A DNA stretch of 64,000 bases from Lentzea californiensis (lineage in GTDB: Bacteria > Actinomycetota > Actinomycetes > Mycobacteriales > Pseudonocardiaceae), in assembly GCF_024648825.1 (NCBI RefSeq), contig NZ_JANBBE010000007.1, forward strand, positions 124,001 to 188,000. The letters run 5' to 3'. Shown here piece after piece: positions 54,924 to 64,000 of this stretch (within the stretch, counting starts at the first letter, position 1; each line of letters opens with the position of its first letter). Made by a program: the position numbers and the translations under genes. The notes below the pieces were generated by a model. That model searched no databases and was not told where the DNA came from. It worked only from the letters and a program-made list of their open reading frames with translations.

Positions 54924-57536
54924 ATGTCACATCCGTCCGGGCATGATCGGGTGATGCGGGCCTTTCTCGATCAGCTCCGGCGCCAGGTGGACGGTGACGT
55001 CCTCGACGACCCGGCGAGCCGGGCCCTGTACTCGGCGGACGCGTCGAACTACCGGCACGTGCCGCGGGTCGTCGTCCGTCCACGCACGACGGACGCCGTC
55101 GTGACGGCCGTCGCGATCGCCGCCGAGCAGGGCGTGCCGATCACCAGCCGGGGCGCGGGAACCTCCATCGCGGGCAACGCGTGCGGCACCGGCCTGGTGA
55201 TCGACTTCAGCCGGTACCTGACCGCGTTCGAGATCTCCGGCGACCGGGCGCTGGTCCAGCCGGGAGCGGTGCTCGACAGGATCAACGCCCGGGCCGGCGA
55301 CTACCTGTTCGGCCCAGATCCGTCGACGCACTCGCGGTGCACCATCGGCGGGATGATCGGCAACAACGCGTGCGGCGCGCACTCGGTGAAGTGGGGCAAG
55401 ACCAGCGAGAACGTCACGAACCTGAACGTCCTCACCGTCGACGGCCGCACGTTCGACACGACGAACCCGCCGGAGCTGGCCCTGCCTGCCCACGACCCGG
55501 CGTGGTTCCCCCAGCTCAGCCGTCGTGTCAGCGGGTACGCGCTGGACGCTCCGACGCTGACGCAGCAACTGGTCGGCACCGAGGGCACCTGCGTGGTGCT
55601 GCTGGGCGCGGAGCTGAAGCTGGTGCGCAGGCCGGAACGCCGCGTCCTGGTCGTGCTCGGGTTCGCGGACACCTACGAGGCCGCCGACCAGGTCATGCAG
55701 ATCGAGGACGCGCTCGCGATCGAAGGCCTGAACGAGGCACTGGTGCACAGCGTCCGAACCCGTCCCGACCTGCCGGAAGGCCGCAGCTGGCTGTTCGTCG
55801 AGGTCGAGGACCGCCCGGAGCGGGTCGCCCGGATCACCAAGAACTCGATGATCATCCAGGACCCGGTCCACCAGCGCGCGCTGTGGCGGATCCGCGAGGA
55901 CGGCGCCGGGCTCGCCACCCGCATGGCCGACGGCAGCGAGGCGTGGTCGGGCTGGGAGGACGCGGCCGTCCCGCCGGAGCGGCTCGGCGCCTACCTGCGC
56001 GAGTTCGACCAGCTGCTGACCAGGTACGGGCGGCGCGGCATCACCTACGGCCACTACGGCGAGGGGTGCCTGCACGTCCGCATCGACTTCGACCTGGCCA
56101 GCGGGCACCGGGAGTTCCTGCAGGACGCGGCCGACCTGGTGGTCAGCCACGGCGGCAGCCTGTCGGGCGAGCACGGCGACGGCCAGGCGCGGTCCGAGCT
56201 GCTCGGCCGGATGTACCCGCCCGCGGCGATCAGGGCGTTCGGCGAGTTCAAGCGCGCCTTCGACCCGCGGAACCTGCTCAACCCCGGCCGGATCGTGGAG
56301 CCGCTGAAGCTCGACGACGACCTGCGTGTCCTCGTGGCGCCACCGAGGATCCCGACCCGCGCGGAGTTCGCGAGCGACACGCGCAGGTGCGTCGGCGTCG
56401 GCAAGTGCCTGAACACCAAGGGCGGCGTGATGTGCCCGAGCTACCGCGTGACCAAGGAGGAGAAGCACTCCACGCGAGGCCGCGCGCACCTGCTGTTCGA
56501 GATGCTCAACGGCGACGTCATCAAGGGCGGCTGGAGGTCGCCGGAGGTGGCGGAGGCCCTCGACCTCTGCCTGGGGTGCAAGGGCTGCAAGCGCGACTGC
56601 CCGGTCGACGTCGACATGGCGAGCTACAAGGCCGAGTTCCTGCACGAGCACTACAAGGGCCGGATCAGGCCGCCTGCGCACTACGCCATGGGCTGGCTGC
56701 CGACGTGGCTGAAGTACGGCCTGGTCAACAGGTTCACGACTCGTCTCGGCCGGTTCGCGGGCATCACGCCGGAACGCGAACTGCCGCGCCGGAGGACTCC
56801 CCTGGTCCGGCAGCTGCACCCGCTGGGCAAGGGCGATCCGGTGCTGCTGTTCCCCGACACGTTCACGAACTTCTTCGAGCCGGGCATCGGCCTCGACGCC
56901 GCGAACGTGCTGGCACACTTGGGAAACCACGTCGAGGTGCCGTCCGCGAACGTCTGCTGTGGACTGACCTGGCACTCGACGGGCCAGCTCGGCAAGGCGC
57001 GCCGGGTGGTCGAACGCACCGCGCGGGCGCTGCTGCCGTGGACGAGCCGGGGCGTTCCGGTGATCGGCCTGGAACCGAGTTGCACCGCGTTCCTCCGCGT
57101 GGAGGCACCGAAACTGTCCGGCGACCCTGCAGTACAAGCGCTTGCGCGCGCCACCCGGACGTTCGCCGAGCACGTGGCGCCGATGCTGCCCGAGGTGGAG
57201 GGCGGCCGCGACGCCGTCGTGCAGACGCACTGCCACCAGTACGCGGAACTCGGCTTCGACGCGGACCGCGAGGCCATGGCCAGGGCGGGCCTGCGGCCGA
57301 AGGTCGTCGAGGGCTGCTGCGGCCTGGCCGGCAACTTCGGGTTCGAGAAGGGTCACTACGACGTCTCGATCGCGTGCGCCGAGCAGGACCTGCTGCCCGC
57401 GTTGCGCGACGACGAGGACGCGCTGGTGATCGCGGACGGCTTCAGCTGCCGCACGCAGATCCGCCACACGACCGAACGCGAGCCGGTCCATTTGGCCAGC
57501 GCGCTGGCGGCCCGCCTGGGAGTGACCTACCGCTGA
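54924..57536 (+). CDS. FAD-linked oxidase fused to Fe-S/CCG domain (D-lactate dehydrogenase/glycolate oxidase-like)
   Basis: An 870-residue two-part dehydrogenase. Residues about 30-460 form a VAO-type FAD oxidase (RGAGTSIAGNACGTGLVIDFSRY, GEHGDG, HYGEGCLHVRID). Residues about 490-870 resemble GlpC/LutA: ferredoxin cysteines CVGVGKCL...MCPSYR and CLGCKGCKRDCPVD bind two 4Fe-4S clusters, and two CCG motifs follow (CCGLTWHSTGQ; GCCGLAGNFGFEKGHYDVS). It probably oxidises D-lactate or another 2-hydroxy acid and passes electrons to the respiratory chain. ATG 54924 has GGCGGAG; ATG 54954 is also possible. It lies in the 6-kb insert between fabG and the moxR group. Confidence 0.9.
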   Translation: MSHPSGHDRVMRAFLDQLRRQVDGDVLDDPASRALYSADASNYRHVPRVVVRPRTTDAVVTAVAIAAEQGVPITSRGAGTSIAGNACGTGLVIDFSRYLTAFEISGDRALVQPGAVLDRINARAGDYLFGPDPSTHSRCTIGGMIGNNACGAHSVKWGKTSENVTNLNVLTVDGRTFDTTNPPELALPAHDPAWFPQLSRRVSGYALDAPTLTQQLVGTEGTCVVLLGAELKLVRRPERRVLVVLGFADTYEAADQVMQIEDALAIEGLNEALVHSVRTRPDLPEGRSWLFVEVEDRPERVARITKNSMIIQDPVHQRALWRIREDGAGLATRMADGSEAWSGWEDAAVPPERLGAYLREFDQLLTRYGRRGITYGHYGEGCLHVRIDFDLASGHREFLQDAADLVVSHGGSLSGEHGDGQARSELLGRMYPPAAIRAFGEFKRAFDPRNLLNPGRIVEPLKLDDDLRVLVAPPRIPTRAEFASDTRRCVGVGKCLNTKGGVMCPSYRVTKEEKHSTRGRAHLLFEMLNGDVIKGGWRSPEVAEALDLCLGCKGCKRDCPVDVDMASYKAEFLHEHYKGRIRPPAHYAMGWLPTWLKYGLVNRFTTRLGRFAGITPERELPRRRTPLVRQLHPLGKGDPVLLFPDTFTNFFEPGIGLDAANVLAHLGNHVEVPSANVCCGLTWHSTGQLGKARRVVERTARALLPWTSRGVPVIGLEPSCTAFLRVEAPKLSGDPAVQALARATRTFAEHVAPMLPEVEGGRDAVVQTHCHQYAELGFDADREAMARAGLRPKVVEGCCGLAGNFGFEKGHYDVSIACAEQDLLPALRDDEDALVIADGFSCRTQIRHTTEREPVHLASALAARLGVTYR

Positions 57537-57643
57537 CCAACCAAGCACGAGGACCAGCAGAAGCGGAGAGCTCGACCTGGGGCGGAGGCTTCTTTACAGT
57601 CACTTAAGCGCGTCGGCACACCCCGGAAACGACCTTCTGGGGC

Positions 57644-57649
57644 GATACT
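57644..57649 (+). promoter_or_regulatory. -10 hexamer for the response-regulator operon
   Basis: GATACT, six bases before ATG 57656, so a leaderless transcript is expected. Confidence 0.5.
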
Positions 57650-57655
57650 GCTCCC

Positions 57656-58315
57656 ATGCGGGTGCTGCTGGTCGAAGACGACGACGGAGTCGCGGACGCC
57701 CTGGTGGAGGCGTTGCGGGCGAACGGGCACCGGCCTTCCCGCGTGCGCAGGGGCTCCGACGCCCTGATCGCGCACCGCGACGCGGACGTCGTGCTGCTCG
57801 ACCTCGGCCTGCCCGACCAGGACGGCCTGGAGGTGCTGCGCAAGCTCCGCAAGATCGACCCGGTGCCGGTGCTCGTACTGACGGCGCGCGGGGACGAACG
57901 CACGGTGGTGCGCGGGCTGCGGCTCGGCGCGGACGACTACCTGGTGAAGCCGGTGCGGCTGGCCGAGTTGCTGGCACGCATCGACGCGGTGGCGCGGCGC
58001 AGTGCGGCCCGGTCGCAGGAACCGGACGAGCTCGTGCGCGTGTCCGATGTGGAGATCGACCTGCAGAGCCGTCAGGTCGTGGTCGGCGGGCGTGAGATCT
58101 CGTTGACCACCAAGGAGTTCGAAGTTCTCGCGGTGCTGGCGCGCCGGCCCGGCACGGCGGTGAGCCGCCAGCAGTTGATGGACGAGGTGTGGGGCAACGC
58201 GTTCGTGGCGGTGTCGCGCACGCTCGACGTCCACCTCACGCAGTTGCGCGCCAAGCTCGACCGGCCGGGGTTGCTGCACACGATCCGCGGTTTCGGCTAC
58301 CGGCTCGGTGAATAG
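57656..58315 (+). CDS. Response regulator, OmpR family
   Basis: A 219-residue DNA-binding regulator. The receiver has EDDDG near residue 8, phospho-acceptor Asp49 (VVLLDLGLPDQDG), Thr in VLVLTARGDE and Lys in DDYLVKPVR. The C-terminal winged helix shows SLTTKEFEVLAVLARRPGTAVSRQQLMDEVWG and RTLDVHLTQLRAKL. It starts a four-gene run with a kinase, a TAXI lipoprotein and a DHFR-family enzyme. The regulon probably includes these genes. Confidence 0.94.
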   Translation: MRVLLVEDDDGVADALVEALRANGHRPSRVRRGSDALIAHRDADVVLLDLGLPDQDGLEVLRKLRKIDPVPVLVLTARGDERTVVRGLRLGADDYLVKPVRLAELLARIDAVARRSAARSQEPDELVRVSDVEIDLQSRQVVVGGREISLTTKEFEVLAVLARRPGTAVSRQQLMDEVWGNAFVAVSRTLDVHLTQLRAKLDRPGLLHTIRGFGYRLGE

Positions 58316-59620
58316 ATGCGGCGACGGCTTCTGTTGGTGTTGCTGCTGTTCTCGCTCTCGGCCGTCACGGCGTTCGCCTTCCCGTTGCTGATGAGCACGG
58401 CTTCGGAACGCACCCAGCAGTTCGTGATCAGCCGCACCGCCGACCTGGACCGCTTCGCCACGCTGCCGGTCGACGTCGTGGTGTCCGAGGCGGAGCGGTA
58501 CGCCGAGGTGTACGGCGAGGAGATCGTGGTCGTCGACGCGTCCGGCACGCCCGTCGTCGAGTCGGGCATGACGGCGCAGGACGTGTCCGCGCAGATCGAC
58601 GCGGCGTTGCGCAACCAGCCCGCCGCACCGGCGCCGACCGTGTTGCCGTGGAGCGGTGGCGACGTCCTGTTCGCCCGGCCCGTCGGCATCGGCACGAAGG
58701 TCGCGGGCGCTGTGGTGCTGCGTGCCTCGACGCGCGTAGCCGCTCTGGACGTCGCACGGCGATGGGCTCTCGTGCTGGCCGGGGCGTTGCTCGCGGCGTG
58801 CGCGTGCGTGCTGCTGGCACTCGTCGTGTCCCGCTGGCTGCTGCGACCTCTCAAAGAACTGGATCGAGGAGTCCGCGCGGTCGCGGAAGGCCAGCGGCGC
58901 ACCCACGTCGCCGACACCGCCGGCCCGGCCGAACTGCGGGCGCTGTCGGAGTCGTTCAACCGCATGTCCGACGCCGTCGCCGAGGCCGCCGACCAGCAAC
59001 GACGGTTGATCGCCGACGCCTCGCACCAGCTGCGCAACCCCATGGCCGCACTCCGGTTGCGCGTCGACATGCTGCCGTCCAACGGCTCGCTGCTGACCGA
59101 GGTCGAACGCCTCGAGTCGTTGCTGGACGGACTCCTGGCGCTGGCCTCCGCCGAGAGCACCGCCACCGAACGCGCCGCGGGCGGCATCGAACCCGAACTC
59201 GCGGATCTTCAGGTCGTGGCGCACGACCGCGTCGACGCCTGGCGCGCGGCGGCCCAGGCCGACGGCGTCACGATCACCGTCGACGACCGCGCGCCCGGCC
59301 TAGTGCGGTGCGCGGTGTCGGACCTCGCGCAGGTGCTGGACGTCTTGCTGGACAACGCCATCAGGTACGGCGGCACCGAGGTCACCGTGATCTGCGACCG
59401 CGCCACCCTGACCGTGCGGGACAACGGCCCCGGTTTGTCCAAAAAAGACATAGAGCGCGCCACCGAACGGTTCTGGCGCGGCGACGACTCCCGGCGCGGC
59501 ACCGGCCTGGGCCTGGCCATCGCGGAACGCATCGTCACCGCGCACGGCGGGAAGCTGCGGCTGCGCACCGACCAGGGCCTCGTCGCGACGGTGGAACTGC
59601 CGAAGGAGCCACTGCTGTGA
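58316..59620 (+). CDS. Sensor histidine kinase
   Basis: A 434-residue membrane kinase starting directly after the regulator stop. Helices at about 4-24 and 150-172 flank an extracellular domain of about 125 residues with no family I recognise. HAMP (LRPLKELDRGVRAVAEG), HisKA with His237 (DASHQLRNPMAALRLR), then HATPase motifs NAIRYGG, DNGPGL and GTGLGLAIAERIV. The TAXI lipoprotein encoded next may hand it a ligand. Confidence 0.92.
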   Translation: MRRRLLLVLLLFSLSAVTAFAFPLLMSTASERTQQFVISRTADLDRFATLPVDVVVSEAERYAEVYGEEIVVVDASGTPVVESGMTAQDVSAQIDAALRNQPAAPAPTVLPWSGGDVLFARPVGIGTKVAGAVVLRASTRVAALDVARRWALVLAGALLAACACVLLALVVSRWLLRPLKELDRGVRAVAEGQRRTHVADTAGPAELRALSESFNRMSDAVAEAADQQRRLIADASHQLRNPMAALRLRVDMLPSNGSLLTEVERLESLLDGLLALASAESTATERAAGGIEPELADLQVVAHDRVDAWRAAAQADGVTITVDDRAPGLVRCAVSDLAQVLDVLLDNAIRYGGTEVTVICDRATLTVRDNGPGLSKKDIERATERFWRGDDSRRGTGLGLAIAERIVTAHGGKLRLRTDQGLVATVELPKEPLL

Positions 59621-60480
59621 GGCGCCGGACGTTCCTGCTCGGCGCACTCGCCCTCACCGCGTGCGGAACGAGCGAACCCGACGGCACGATCAGGATCGCG
59701 GGAGGCGAGCCCGGCGGCTTCTACAACGACTTCGCCGCGCTGTTCTCCCGCCTGGCACCCAGCCCGCTGACCATCACGCCGATCGAGACCGGCGGCAGCG
59801 CCGACAACCTGAAGCACCTGCGCGAGGGCGGCGCCGACATCGGCCTCTCCCTGAGCGACAGCGCCCACATGGAACCCGGCCTCGTCGCCCTGGGCCGCGT
59901 CTACGAGAACTACCTGCAGCTCGTCGTCCTGCAGTCCTCGCCGTACAGGACGGCGGCCGACCTGATCGGCAGGCCGGTGTCCCTGGGCGCGGACGGCTCC
60001 GGCGCCGCACTGCAGGGCTCCAGACTCGCCCTGGGCGTGCAGGAGGAGCACTACCCACTGCGCAACGCCGTCGACGCCCTGAAGGCCGGCGAGATCGCCG
60101 CCCTGCTGTGGTCCGGCGGCGTCCCGACCCCGGAACTCGACCGGGCCAGCGGCATCAGGCTGCTGCCGCTCGACGGTTTCCTGCCGAGGCTGCGCCGGGA
60201 CTACGGCAAGGTCTACGAACGCGTGGACGTCCGCATGGGCGTCTACGGCTCCCCCGTCGACGTCCCCACGATCGGCACCCCGAACCTGCTGGTGTGCCGC
60301 CCCGACCTGAGCACCGGGTACGCGGGTGCCGTCGTGCGGCTGCTCGTGGGCAGGGCCGCCGAACTCGTGCCGCAACAGGCCCTCGGCACCCAGTACCTCG
60401 ACGTGCGCAGTCTCATCGACACGGGCAAGGTGCCCCTGCACCCAGGTGCGGCGGCGGAGTACCGGAGGTTGCACGGATGA
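59617..60480 (+). CDS. TAXI-family solute-binding lipoprotein
   Basis: A 287-residue surface-anchored binding protein. The start RRRTFLLGALALTACG gives a lipobox (LTAC). The TAXI fold follows: IRIAGGEPGGFYNDFAALFSR, ETGGSADNLKHLREGGADIGLSLSD, VYENYLQLVVLQSSPYRTAADLIGRPVSLGADGSGAALQ. TAXI proteins normally serve TRAP importers, but no TRAP membrane subunits are here. GTG 59617 overlaps the kinase stop, so the protein is likely the extracellular sensor of this two-component system. Confidence 0.9.
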   Translation: MRRRTFLLGALALTACGTSEPDGTIRIAGGEPGGFYNDFAALFSRLAPSPLTITPIETGGSADNLKHLREGGADIGLSLSDSAHMEPGLVALGRVYENYLQLVVLQSSPYRTAADLIGRPVSLGADGSGAALQGSRLALGVQEEHYPLRNAVDALKAGEIAALLWSGGVPTPELDRASGIRLLPLDGFLPRLRRDYGKVYERVDVRMGVYGSPVDVPTIGTPNLLVCRPDLSTGYAGAVVRLLVGRAAELVPQQALGTQYLDVRSLIDTGKVPLHPGAAAEYRRLHG

Positions 60481-61010
60481 TCATCACGATGGCGTCGGTC
60501 TCGCTGGACGGGTTCATGGAGGGCCCCGGCCACGACATCAGCTGGCACGTCGTCGACGACGAACTGCACGAGCACTTCAACACCGGGCTCGCGCGGATGA
60601 CCAGGTTCATCGACGGCCGCCGCAGCCACGAGACGATGCTCGAGACGTGGCCGCACACCGACGACCACCCGGAGTGGCCGCAGCCGATGCACGACTTCGG
60701 CCGGATCTGGCGGGACATGCCCAAGATCGTTTACTCACGGACGCTGGACACCACCGAGTGGAACACCACGGTGAAGCGCGAGGTCGTGCCGGACGAGATC
60801 AGGGCGCTGGCCGGCGACAGCATGGTCGGCGGCGCGCAGCTGGTGGGCTCGTTCTTCGAGCACGACCTGATCGACGAGGTGCGGCTCTACCTGAACCCGG
60901 TGGCGATCGGTGAGGGCACGCCGTTCTTCAAGAAGCCGATCGCCCTGGCGCTCGAGAGCACCAGGGCGTTCGGGACGGGCGTGGTCGAGCTGATCTACGG
61001 CAGGCCCTAG
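60477..61010 (+). CDS. DHFR/RibD C-terminal family reductase
   Basis: A 177-residue protein of the YwjB/YyaP type: MIITMASVSLDGFMEGPGHD, FIDGRRSHETM, KIVYSRTLDTTEWN, MVGGAQLVGSFFEHDLIDEVRLYLNPVAIGEGTPFF. It should bind NADPH and reduce a pteridine- or pyrimidine-like compound; the substrate is not known. ATG 60477 overlaps the TAXI stop (ATGA). Its end overlaps the VWA gene end by four bases. Confidence 0.88.
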   Translation: MIITMASVSLDGFMEGPGHDISWHVVDDELHEHFNTGLARMTRFIDGRRSHETMLETWPHTDDHPEWPQPMHDFGRIWRDMPKIVYSRTLDTTEWNTTVKREVVPDEIRALAGDSMVGGAQLVGSFFEHDLIDEVRLYLNPVAIGEGTPFFKKPIALALESTRAFGTGVVELIYGRP

Positions 61011-61972
61011 GGAAGTCGCTGCCCGAGCAACAAGGCCGCGGCGGCCGCGAACATCGCCGTCAGCGTGCCGAGCAACAGCCACGGCTTCGACGCGTCCGCC
61101 TGCTTCTTCTCGTAGCCGATCTGCTCGCCGAGCGTGTCGTAGACGCGCCGCAACTCCTCGGCGGAGGCGGCCTTGAAGAACTCGCCGCCGGAGATCTTCG
61201 CGATCTCCTTCATCGAGTCGTCGTCGACGGGCACGGACTGCTGCCGCCCCTCGATGTCGACCACGCCTTCCTCGGTGCCGAACGAGATCGTCGAGATCGG
61301 GGTGCCGGCCTTCTTCGCGTCCTCGGCCGCGTCGAACGCCTTGCGGGTGCCCACCGTCTCCTTGCCGTCCGTCATCAGCACGATGCGGGCGGGCGGTGGG
61401 CCCTCGGCACCGCCGACGACCTTGCCGAACGAGTCGATCGACGCCATCGCGGCCACCAGCGCGTCACCGGTCGCGGTCGACTGGGCGAGCTTGAGCCCGT
61501 CGATCGACTGCGTGACGGCGACGCGGTCGGTGGTCGGCGCGACGAGCACGGTGGCCGAGCCGGCGAACGAGATCAGGCCGAGGTTGATGCCCGGTGTGAG
61601 GCCCTCGGCGAACGACTTGGCGGCCACCTGCGCGGCCTCCAGCCTCGACGGCTTCACGTCGGTGGCCTTCATCGACAGCGACACGTCGACCACGAGCATC
61701 ACGGTCGCCCGGTTGCGCGGGACCCGTTGCTCGGACGTCGGGCCGGCCAGCGCGACCGTCAGCAACGCCAGTGCGGCCAGCAGGAACGCCGCCGGGACGT
61801 GGCGCGACCAGCGTTCCCGCTTGGGCGCGACCTTCTCCAGCAGTTCCAGGTTCGTGAACCGCAGCACCCGCTTGCGGCGGACTCGTTGCGCCACCACGTA
61901 TCCGGCGGTGAGCAGCGCCACGCCGAGCAGCAGCAGGAACCACCACGGGGCGACGAAGTTCGAGAAGCTCAC
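61007..61972 (-). CDS. VWA-domain membrane protein (BatA-like)
   Basis: A 321-residue protein with two N-terminal helices (WWFLLLLGVALLTAGYVVA, PAAFLLAALALLTVALAG), an extracellular VWA domain with MIDAS DVSLSM, a STATGDAL Thr region and VLMTDGKET, and one C-terminal helix (PWLLLGTLTAMFAAAAALLL). Last gene of moxR-DUF58-VWA, matching Rv1479-Rv1481. In other bacteria the trio helps assemble envelope or enzyme complexes. ATG overlaps the DUF58 stop (ATGA). Confidence 0.92.
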   Translation of the reverse strand: MSFSNFVAPWWFLLLLGVALLTAGYVVAQRVRRKRVLRFTNLELLEKVAPKRERWSRHVPAAFLLAALALLTVALAGPTSEQRVPRNRATVMLVVDVSLSMKATDVKPSRLEAAQVAAKSFAEGLTPGINLGLISFAGSATVLVAPTTDRVAVTQSIDGLKLAQSTATGDALVAAMASIDSFGKVVGGAEGPPPARIVLMTDGKETVGTRKAFDAAEDAKKAGTPISTISFGTEEGVVDIEGRQQSVPVDDDSMKEIAKISGGEFFKAASAEELRRVYDTLGEQIGYEKKQADASKPWLLLGTLTAMFAAAAALLLGQRLP

Positions 61973-62912
61973 GCGACACCCCCAGACCAGCGGCGCTTGC
62001 GCGCCACCACGAAACGAACCGTGTCCGCGATCCAGTCCGAGTCGGTCCGCAGCACCAGGTGCCCGGCGCCCGCGCGCCGCAGGCCCGCCGCCACCTCGCC
62101 CCGGTGTTCCGCGGCCGCGGCGTTGAACTCCTTGCGCAGCAACGCGGACGCGGTCACCTCGCGCTGCCGCCCGCTCTCCGGGTCGGACAGCACGACGGTG
62201 CCGACCTCGGGCAGGTCGACGTCACGCGGGTCGACGACCTCGATGGCCACGATGTCGTGGCGCGCGGACAGGGCGCGCAACGGCCGTTGCCACTCCATCT
62301 CGCCGAGGAAGTCGGAGATCACCACGATCAGGCCGCGCCGGCGTGGCGGGCGGCGCAGTTGTTCGAGCAACGCGGCCAGGTCGCCGCGGGTGCCCTCGGG
62401 CGCCCGGTCGATCTCGGCGATCTTGCGGATCATGCCGCGCGCGTGGGCCAGGCCACCGCGCGCGGGGATGCGGACGCTCTCCGCGCCCGTCGAGACCGCG
62501 GCGCCGATCCGGTTGCCGCCGCCGCGCGTCAGGTGCGCGACCGCGGCCGTCGCGGCGATGGCGAGATCACGCTTCTCGCACGCGGCGGTGCCGAAGTCGA
62601 GCGACGGCGACAGGTCGATCGCGAGCCACGTCTCCAGCTCGCGGTCGGCGACCGTCTCGCGGATGTGCGGGATCGTCGTGCGGGCCGTGACCGCCCAGTC
62701 CATCCGGCGCACGTCGTCGCCGGGCTGGTAGGTGCGGGCCTCGCCCGGTTCGGAGCCCGGCCCCGGCACGAGGCCGAGGTGGTTGCCCTGCAGCAGGCCG
62801 TCGAGACGGCGCCGGACCTCGAGCTCCAGCATGCGCAGCGCGGCTTCCATCTTGACGCCGCGCAGGACGGGCGGCGCCCAGGACGGGCGCTCCTCCTCGG
62901 CCTTGTCCCTGC

Positions 62913-62916
<4 letters not shown>
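61969..62916 (-). CDS. DUF58 family protein
   Basis: A 315-residue protein with the DUF58 core GDDVRRMDWAVTARTTIPHIRETVADRELETWLAIDLSPSLDFG and a VWA-like fold ending in LIVVISDFLG. It is the adaptor between MoxR ATPases and VWA proteins. Start GTG 62916 overlaps the moxR stop (GTGA). Equivalent to Rv1480. Confidence 0.92.
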
Positions 62917-63962
<1,046 letters not shown>

Positions 63963-64000
63963 GTGCGGGCCTCCATGCGGAACAGGGTTTACCGATCGTT

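Overview
The window is about 70% GC and densely coded. Mycothiol synthesis (mshC), a proteasomal AAA ATPase (mpa/arc), an InhA-type FabI, actinobacterial ferrochelatase with a cysteine-rich tail, twin-arginine and lipoprotein secretion, and many GTG starts place it in the Actinomycetota, order Mycobacteriales/Pseudonocardiales. The cell-surface proteins, secreted proteases and conflict genes fit a multicellular soil Pseudonocardiaceae (for example the Lentzea, Saccharothrix or Amycolatopsis group). I cannot fix the genus from sequence alone.

Layout. 1-2.6 kb: the start of an ABC permease, its ATPase, and a divergent DesK/NarL-type two-component system. 2.6-32 kb: a block colinear in part with M. 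tuberculosis Rv2115c-Rv2130c: mpa, trmI, M50 protease, RecB-like nuclease, hisG-hisE, metH, PAC2 protein, then mshC. It is interrupted by local additions: two Pro/Gln/Gly-rich membrane paralogues, a phosphoribosyltransferase, a solitary TnpB element, an FhuF-like protein, a cobalamin-riboswitch-controlled cbtB-cbtA cobalt importer, a broken SMI1/KNR4 gene, an MFS exporter, an ABC exporter with its MarR-type regulator, two secreted serine proteases, and clpS-DUF2017. 32.3-38.4 kb: a slipin gene followed by a caspase-STAND-TPR protein and a directly abutting LCAT-type hydrolase without a signal peptide. This is the most novel locus here and looks like a regulated cell-suicide or phage-defence module. 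38.4-52.2 kb: cytochrome oxidase subunit I, a SCO6745-family protein, DUF4240, a MoxR-type ATPase/VWA pair, a secreted tachylectin-DMFase-like protein, a YcxB-like membrane protein, an unrecognised conserved protein, and a VWA/solute-binding pair. 52.2-64 kb: hemH-inhA-fabG and VWA-DUF58-moxR, which are neighbours in mycobacteria, separated here by about 6 kb carrying a large FAD/Fe-S oxidase and an OmpR-type two-component system with a TAXI lipoprotein and a DHFR-family enzyme.

How the genes fit together. Cobalt uptake (cbtBA) sits 1.3 kb from the B12-dependent methionine synthase it could supply. hisG-hisE open histidine synthesis. Mpa and the PAC2 protein belong to proteasome biology. fabG and inhA are steps of fatty-acid elongation and hemH makes (copro)haem. 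Several genes start 6-7 bases after a good -10 hexamer, so leaderless transcription is common and helps to fix start codons. Coordinates of starts differ in places from the longest open frame and the reasons are given in each entry. I saw no tRNA, rRNA or CRISPR array.
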